From an uncultured Bacteroidota bacterium (lineage in GTDB: Bacteria; Bacteroidota; Bacteroidia; Chitinophagales; Chitinophagaceae): a stretch of DNA of 17,849 bases. Both the position numbers and the translations under genes were made by a program. The stretch's first letter is position 1. Each line of letters opens with the position of its first letter. Positions 13,964 to 17,849 of the stretch are shown here, in pieces. The stretch spans positions 1 through 17,849 of the forward strand of contig CAMLGP010000006.1 in the NCBI GenBank assembly GCA_946479535.1, written 5' to 3'. The notes below the pieces were generated by a model, which saw only the letters and a program-made list of their open reading frames with translations, did not search any database and was not told the DNA's origin.

Positions 13964-16175
13964 CGGGTACTTCGGTAGAGATGGTAGTTCCTTTTCCCGG
14001 TTCGGATATGATCTCAAGGGAGCCATGCATTGCCTCTGCCCTTGCTTTCATGTTTTTCAATCCATTGGAAGAGGTTTGCCGTCCGGCCATAAATCCCACA
14101 CCATCATCGGAGATATTCAATAACAATCTGTTGCCCGACCTTGATATCCGTATATCAACGCGGGAAGCCTGCGAGTATTTTGCCGCGTTATTAATAGCTT
14201 CCTTAAAAATGAGGAAGAAATCACGGCGCTGTTCCATATCAAGGCTTTGAGACAAAACCTTTTCATCAACAGAGAATACGGCCGTTATATCCTTTGATTC
14301 CAGCGTATGGCTGGCGTATTCACGCATCCTCACCAGCATATTTTCCAGCCGGTCATTATCTGGTTTAATGGCCCAGATAATATCACTCATCCCCTGCTGC
14401 ATCTGGGAAGACTGTTCCGTGATCTTGTTCAACAGGTTGCCTGCCTTTAAATGATCCTTCTCCAGATTGCTTTTTGATACTTCAGACAGTATTTTGATGC
14501 TGGTAAGTGTGGATCCAATTTCATCATGAAGGTCTTTTGCGATGTTATTCCGCACAGACAGCAATTCATTTTGCTGCTGCAGTTTTTTCTTCAGCTGGTA
14601 ACGATTGAATAATACAAGCCCAAGTATGCCCATCAAAAGCACTCCGGCAATGATCAGGTTACGCAATAAAGCCTGGCTTTGTAACTGTTTATCCTTGATC
14701 AATTTTTGCTGTTCTGCCAGCTGAAGCTCCTGCTGCGTGTTCTTTGCCAGAAGGATCTGCTTTTCCAATTCCTTCTCCTGTTGCTGAATACGGCTATCCC
14801 TCAGTTCCTGCTGTTGAGAAAGCAGCTGTATTTCATCCTCCTTCTGTTTGGCCACCAGCTTGTTCCCGGAAATAATGGCTTTCTGTTTTTCTATTTCCAA
14901 CTGGCGGATCCGCTCCTGTGTTTTCAGCTGATTGATCTCGTTATCTTTTTTCTCTGTCTGGTATTGGGTTCTTATCTCTTCAATACGCGAAAGGGTACTC
15001 AGGTCTTTGATGCTATCCCGGTAGGTTATATATTTCCTGTAATTATCGTAAGCATCTTTGTACTGCGCACGCGCCAGGTAAAAACCTGAAAGTTTATCGT
15101 ATGCATTACTGATATTTTCTTTATTAGCCAGCTGTCTGGAAAGATCAAGCGCCTTATTATAATAGTTAACGGCGGAAAGGGAATCATTGGCTGCATTGGC
15201 AGTTATGCCAGCTGCCACATAGAGGCGGGAAAGCATCGGCTTGTTATCCGCCTTTTCAAATATGGCGATGGCTTTTGACTGCCAGGAAAGTGCAGATTTG
15301 AAATCCTTAGACCGGCTATAATAAGAAGCTATTCCAGAATAAGCAGTTCCCATCAACCTTGGACTGTTCAATTGTTCTGCACCATTTACTGCTCTCTGCA
15401 GGTAATACAATGCGAGGGGAAAAGAATCTTTTAATATATATAACTGGCCAATATTGGTCTGCGTATTAACCAGTCCAGGAAGATCATTCTGCCTTTCCCG
15501 GAAATAAATACTTTTCTTCTGATAGTCAATAGCATCATCCACCTTTCCCATCAGGTAATACACAGAAGATATATTGCTATAGGTCTCACCCTGTCCTGTT
15601 TCATTATTATGCAATTCATAAAGCCGAAGCGCTTTGAAGAACCATTCCATGGCCTTGTCCTTATTTCCAACTGCCATAAACAGCGATGCGAGATTGCTGT
15701 ATACTTCTGCAGTCTTTATGGATTGTACCTTCTCCAGTTTTATATCAAGCGCATGAATAAATCGTTCATGACCTTCCTTTATCATACCTCTTTCAGTAAA
15801 ATAGATCCCTGAGCGGTTATCTGCATTAATAATGAGCGTGGTATCATTCTGTGCCTTGGCCAATGGCATTACCAGTGAATCATAAAGGTGAACCTCATTC
15901 ATCTGGCCCATCTTTACCAGTGTTTCACCAAGCCTGTCGTAGGCCATGGCTTCGCCCCGGCGATAACTGCTTTGTTGTGATAGCTGTAAAGCTTTTTTTG
16001 TAAGGCTGACCGCAGAATCATAGGCTGCCTTGTCAGAAAGCTGTTCAGACTGATGAAGAAGGTGATCTATTTGTATACTGTCGGGGGTAGTGCTGCCCTT
16101 TTGCGCATGGAGTGTGTTCAGGAAAAACATGCACAGGATAATAGCAGGTACTCTTCGTACAAAGGATAGGCACAT
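13956..16175 (-). CDS. TPR-containing sensor histidine kinase (HisKA_3 type)
   Basis: A 739-residue membrane kinase. A signal peptide (about 1-24) exports a sensor region of TPR-like helical repeats (about 30-385), followed by a Gln/Lys/Glu-rich coiled coil (about 395-500) and one transmembrane helix (504-524). The cytoplasmic part has a HisKA_3 dimerisation domain with phospho-accepting H550 in KDLHDEIGSTLTSIKIL and an HATPase_c domain: N-box EAINNAAKYSQA (659-670), G1 box DDGVGF (690-695), G2 region GLKNMKARA (705-713) and GKGT (728-731). All residues needed for activity appear present. It should phosphorylate the regulator encoded just downstream. The TPR sensor faces the periplasm, implying a protein or peptide-like signal, which is inference. 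The signal peptide supports ATG 16175 as start. Confidence 0.95.
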   Translation of the reverse strand: MCLSFVRRVPAIILCMFFLNTLHAQKGSTTPDSIQIDHLLHQSEQLSDKAAYDSAVSLTKKALQLSQQSSYRRGEAMAYDRLGETLVKMGQMNEVHLYDSLVMPLAKAQNDTTLIINADNRSGIYFTERGMIKEGHERFIHALDIKLEKVQSIKTAEVYSNLASLFMAVGNKDKAMEWFFKALRLYELHNNETGQGETYSNISSVYYLMGKVDDAIDYQKKSIYFRERQNDLPGLVNTQTNIGQLYILKDSFPLALYYLQRAVNGAEQLNSPRLMGTAYSGIASYYSRSKDFKSALSWQSKAIAIFEKADNKPMLSRLYVAAGITANAANDSLSAVNYYNKALDLSRQLANKENISNAYDKLSGFYLARAQYKDAYDNYRKYITYRDSIKDLSTLSRIEEIRTQYQTEKKDNEINQLKTQERIRQLEIEKQKAIISGNKLVAKQKEDEIQLLSQQQELRDSRIQQQEKELEKQILLAKNTQQELQLAEQQKLIKDKQLQSQALLRNLIIAGVLLMGILGLVLFNRYQLKKKLQQQNELLSVRNNIAKDLHDEIGSTLTSIKILSEVSKSNLEKDHLKAGNLLNKITEQSSQMQQGMSDIIWAIKPDNDRLENMLVRMREYASHTLESKDITAVFSVDEKVLSQSLDMEQRRDFFLIFKEAINNAAKYSQASRVDIRISRSGNRLLLNISDDGVGFMAGRQTSSNGLKNMKARAEAMHGSLEIISEPGKGTTISTEVPAT

Positions 16176-16208
16176 TGGTTATGGTTTAAAACCACAGGAA
16201 AGGCGTAT

Positions 16209-16238
16209 GAAAATTACAGCTAAAACTCAGATTTCAAA
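16209..16238 (-). promoter_or_regulatory. Weak candidate promoter for the histidine kinase
   Basis: On the minus strand TTTG (16235-16238) is followed after 18 nt by TAATTTTC (16209-16216), one mismatch from TAnnTTTG, about 33 bp before the kinase ATG. No CTACAT dyad is present, so kinase expression would be independent of the dyad-linked regulon. The 98-bp gap to the PhzF gene also holds small AT-rich inverted repeats (TAAAACT / AGTTTTA, 16221-16250) too weak to call a terminator. Confidence 0.35.
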
Positions 16239-16273
16239 CTTTTAGTTTTACCCTTTTGACCAGGACATGAGAA

Positions 16274-17065
16274 TCAAATCTCAAACCTTCCCTTCAGGTA
16301 GAAGACACACTGACCTGCAATGATCACCCGGTCCCCGTGCTGTTCCACCCATACTTCTCCTCCACGCCTGGAAAGCTGCTTTGCCTGCATGGCATTCTTT
16401 CCCAATTTCTCACTCCAGAAGGGAGTTAACATGGAATGCGCTGACCCTGTTACCGGATCTTCATCTATGCCTTCAGCCGGAGCAAAAAAGCGCGAAACAA
16501 AATCCACATCCTTTCCAGGCGCAGTGATGCATACTGGAGCCCCAATCCTCTTTAAAAGAGTGAAATCGGGTTTTACACGGCGAACTTCGTCTTCAGTATT
16601 CAATTCAACGAGAATATCCCTGTATTTATATACTCCGAGTATTTCCTTTACACCAAGGGCATCCGCCAAACCCAGATGGTAATTATCAATCCTTTCAGGT
16701 TTCCATGATGGGAAATCCATCTCGAGTATTTCCTTTTTCTTTTTTACTGTGAGTGGGCCACTTTTGGAAAAAAACGTAACGGTCTTCTTTTTTTCTTTGA
16801 GAATATTGAAGATCGTATAGGCAGAGGCCAGCGTAGCATGTCCACAAAGATTGATCTCTATATTGGGTGTAAACCACCTGATTTCATAATCCACTCCTTT
16901 TTTATCAGAAGGAACAAAATACACGGTTTCTGCCAGGTTATTCTCCATGGCCAACTGTTGCATCAGTTCATCAGGTATCCACTTCTTCAGGGGAACTACC
17001 GCTGCTGGGTTCCCGCTAAACAATTTATTGGCAAACGCGTCTACCTGGTATAAAGTAAGCTTCAT
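16274..17065 (-). CDS. PhzF family isomerase-like protein
   Basis: I use the ATG at 17063-17065 (263 residues); a longer frame would need a TTG start inside a candidate promoter box. It begins with the PhzF hallmark MKLTLYQVDAFANKLFSGNP, followed by NLAETVYF with the conserved acid/base Glu (E46), NLCGHATLASA (73-83) and DEDPVTGSAH (201-210), which form the active site between two pseudo-symmetric diaminopimelate-epimerase-like halves. The length is normal for the family. PhzF itself isomerises a phenazine precursor, but most family members are stand-alone proteins of unknown substrate. No phenazine genes are visible nearby, so that pathway should not be inferred. It lies 23 bp after the transglutaminase-like gene and is probably unrelated to the regulon downstream. 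The protein is presumably cytoplasmic. Confidence 0.93.
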   Translation of the reverse strand: MKLTLYQVDAFANKLFSGNPAAVVPLKKWIPDELMQQLAMENNLAETVYFVPSDKKGVDYEIRWFTPNIEINLCGHATLASAYTIFNILKEKKKTVTFFSKSGPLTVKKKKEILEMDFPSWKPERIDNYHLGLADALGVKEILGVYKYRDILVELNTEDEVRRVKPDFTLLKRIGAPVCITAPGKDVDFVSRFFAPAEGIDEDPVTGSAHSMLTPFWSEKLGKNAMQAKQLSRRGGEVWVEQHGDRVIIAGQCVFYLKGRFEI

Positions 17066-17074
17066 AATTGGAGG

Positions 17075-17082
17075 CAAAGTTA
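17075..17082 (-). promoter_or_regulatory. Candidate -7 box before the PhzF gene
   Basis: TAACTTTG on the minus strand is an exact TAnnTTTG match 9 bp before the PhzF ATG. No TTG lies at the expected -33 distance, and the transcript would be almost leaderless, so this may be chance in a short AT-rich gap. Confidence 0.3.
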
Positions 17083-17088
17083 GCGAAC

Positions 17089-17849
17089 TTACTTCTTCTT
17101 TAGTACCACTTTCAGTTGACTAAACTTATAGGCCGGCTCAAGAAACGCTACATAGTTTGGCCAGGCTTCTTTTCTATCGAAATTCTTTTTATAGATCTTC
17201 TTTGTACTGATGAACAGTTTGTCCCCTTCTGTTTTTGCTGAGCTCACAAAGCTTCCACTTTCATTGTCTACGGACATATTGAGGTCTTCTAATCCATCCA
17301 CAGTATAACCGGCAGGGATCATTATTGTGATATTGTTTTCAATTGTGCGGGCATTGGATAACCAGATATCTGTTTGCCGGTTCGCCAATTCGTTTTGCTC
17401 CAGTTTTATCTGCGATCCGATCAACTTGCCTGCTTCAAATATATAATTGCGGCCTGCACGGCTGATCAGTTTCTTCAGCGAGAAACTTTCCTTAAACTTC
17501 AGCATGGCAGAATCTCCAAAGCGTCCATCGCTGATCAATTCCATATCATTGTATTTATCCAGTTCAAAGAGACGTTTAACTTCATTTTCCATCATCTCCT
17601 TTCTCTCCTTTATTCTCTCATCCTTACCTTCATTATTATATCCTGTTGACGTTTCAATATCTATCGTTTCTTCTTCCTTCTTCTTACTTCCTTTTTTTGG
17701 GGTTGGCGCATTATAGTATTTCTCAAAATCTTTGGCAAGGTAGTCACGATCAAGATTGACAACTCCAATCCTGTCACCCTTTTCAAGCCCTGTCAACGAA
17801 GTGGTCCGGTCAACATTGACCACTTCCATGGCATCTGTAAATCGTACTG
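17089..17849 (-). CDS. DUF3857/transglutaminase-like protein, C-terminal part (5' end outside window)
   Basis: The frame is open through the right edge; in-frame codons upstream of the Met at 17829 read VRFTDA without a stop, so that Met is internal and only about 253 C-terminal residues are visible. The strand-rich sequence with IENNITIMIPAGYTVDGL and the final EAWPNYVAFLEPAYKFSQLKVVLKK resembles the C-terminal DUF3858-like domain of Bacteroidota proteins that begin with DUF3857 and a transglutaminase-like core; that core would lie outside the window. A Lys/Glu-rich insert (KKGSKKKEEET) precedes it. Usually such proteins are exported, but the signal region is not visible. It ends 23 bp before the PhzF gene. 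Family assignment is moderate because the diagnostic N-terminal domains are missing. Confidence 0.75.
   Translation of the reverse strand, partial: VRFTDAMEVVNVDRTTSLTGLEKGDRIGVVNLDRDYLAKDFEKYYNAPTPKKGSKKKEEETIDIETSTGYNNEGKDERIKERKEMMENEVKRLFELDKYNDMELISDGRFGDSAMLKFKESFSLKKLISRAGRNYIFEAGKLIGSQIKLEQNELANRQTDIWLSNARTIENNITIMIPAGYTVDGLEDLNMSVDNESGSFVSSAKTEGDKLFISTKKIYKKNFDRKEAWPNYVAFLEPAYKFSQLKVVLKKK

Noticed and set aside
16221..16250. AT-rich inverted repeat (TAAAACT / AGTTTTA) as a terminator between the PhzF and kinase genes
   Set aside because: Arms are only 7 bp of almost pure A/T with a 16-nt loop, too weak for an intrinsic terminator.
16274..17065. Phenazine biosynthesis role for the PhzF-like gene
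   Set aside because: No other phenazine gene is visible, and most PhzF-family proteins are unrelated to phenazines.

Overview
The window looks like a chromosomal piece of a Bacteroidota genome, probably Chitinophagaceae. The moderate GC content, Bacteroidota-type promoters (-33 TTG, -7 TAnnTTTG), scarce Shine-Dalgarno sequences, a TPR-bearing sensor kinase and many signal peptides and lipoproteins all point that way; family level is inference. All 14 genes are on the minus strand, so transcription runs from high to low coordinates. There is no gene-free stretch above 300 bases, and I see no RNA gene, CRISPR array or insertion sequence.

From the right edge: the C-terminal part of a DUF3857/transglutaminase-like protein (17089-17849), a PhzF-family protein (16274-17065), then a two-component pair made of a TPR/coiled-coil/transmembrane histidine kinase (13956-16175) and a LuxR/NarL-type response regulator (13265-13912). 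A long imperfect hairpin (13175-13255) follows the regulator. Next come a small lipoprotein (12608-13105), a TapB/DUF3108-like lipoprotein (11680-12483) and a small secreted protein (11114-11638). The last 11 kb is a tightly packed run of seven genes (8685-11084 down to the left edge). Six encode secreted paralogues of one family that I cannot name. The seventh, in their midst, is a predicted secreted papain-like hydrolase with a permuted His/Cys order. Spacings are 19-30 bp or 4-bp ATGA overlaps, which indicates one operon.

The main discovery is regulatory. The exact dyad CTACAT-N4-ATGTAG occurs three times within 1.4 kb (12586-12601, 13154-13169, 13948-13963) and I found it nowhere else in the window. 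In each case, on the minus strand, the dyad is followed by 3 nt at the -33 position, then 19 or 20 nt, then a TAnnTTTG-like -7 box. The three promoters lie before the response regulator gene, the small lipoprotein gene, and the TapB-like gene that heads the long paralogue run. The simplest reading is a compact regulon: the kinase senses an envelope or external signal, and the regulator binds the dyad, controls itself, and switches on a lipoprotein plus an operon of at least 12 kb for the secreted paralogue family. The function of that family is unknown; the regulator-dyad link is inference from position and geometry.
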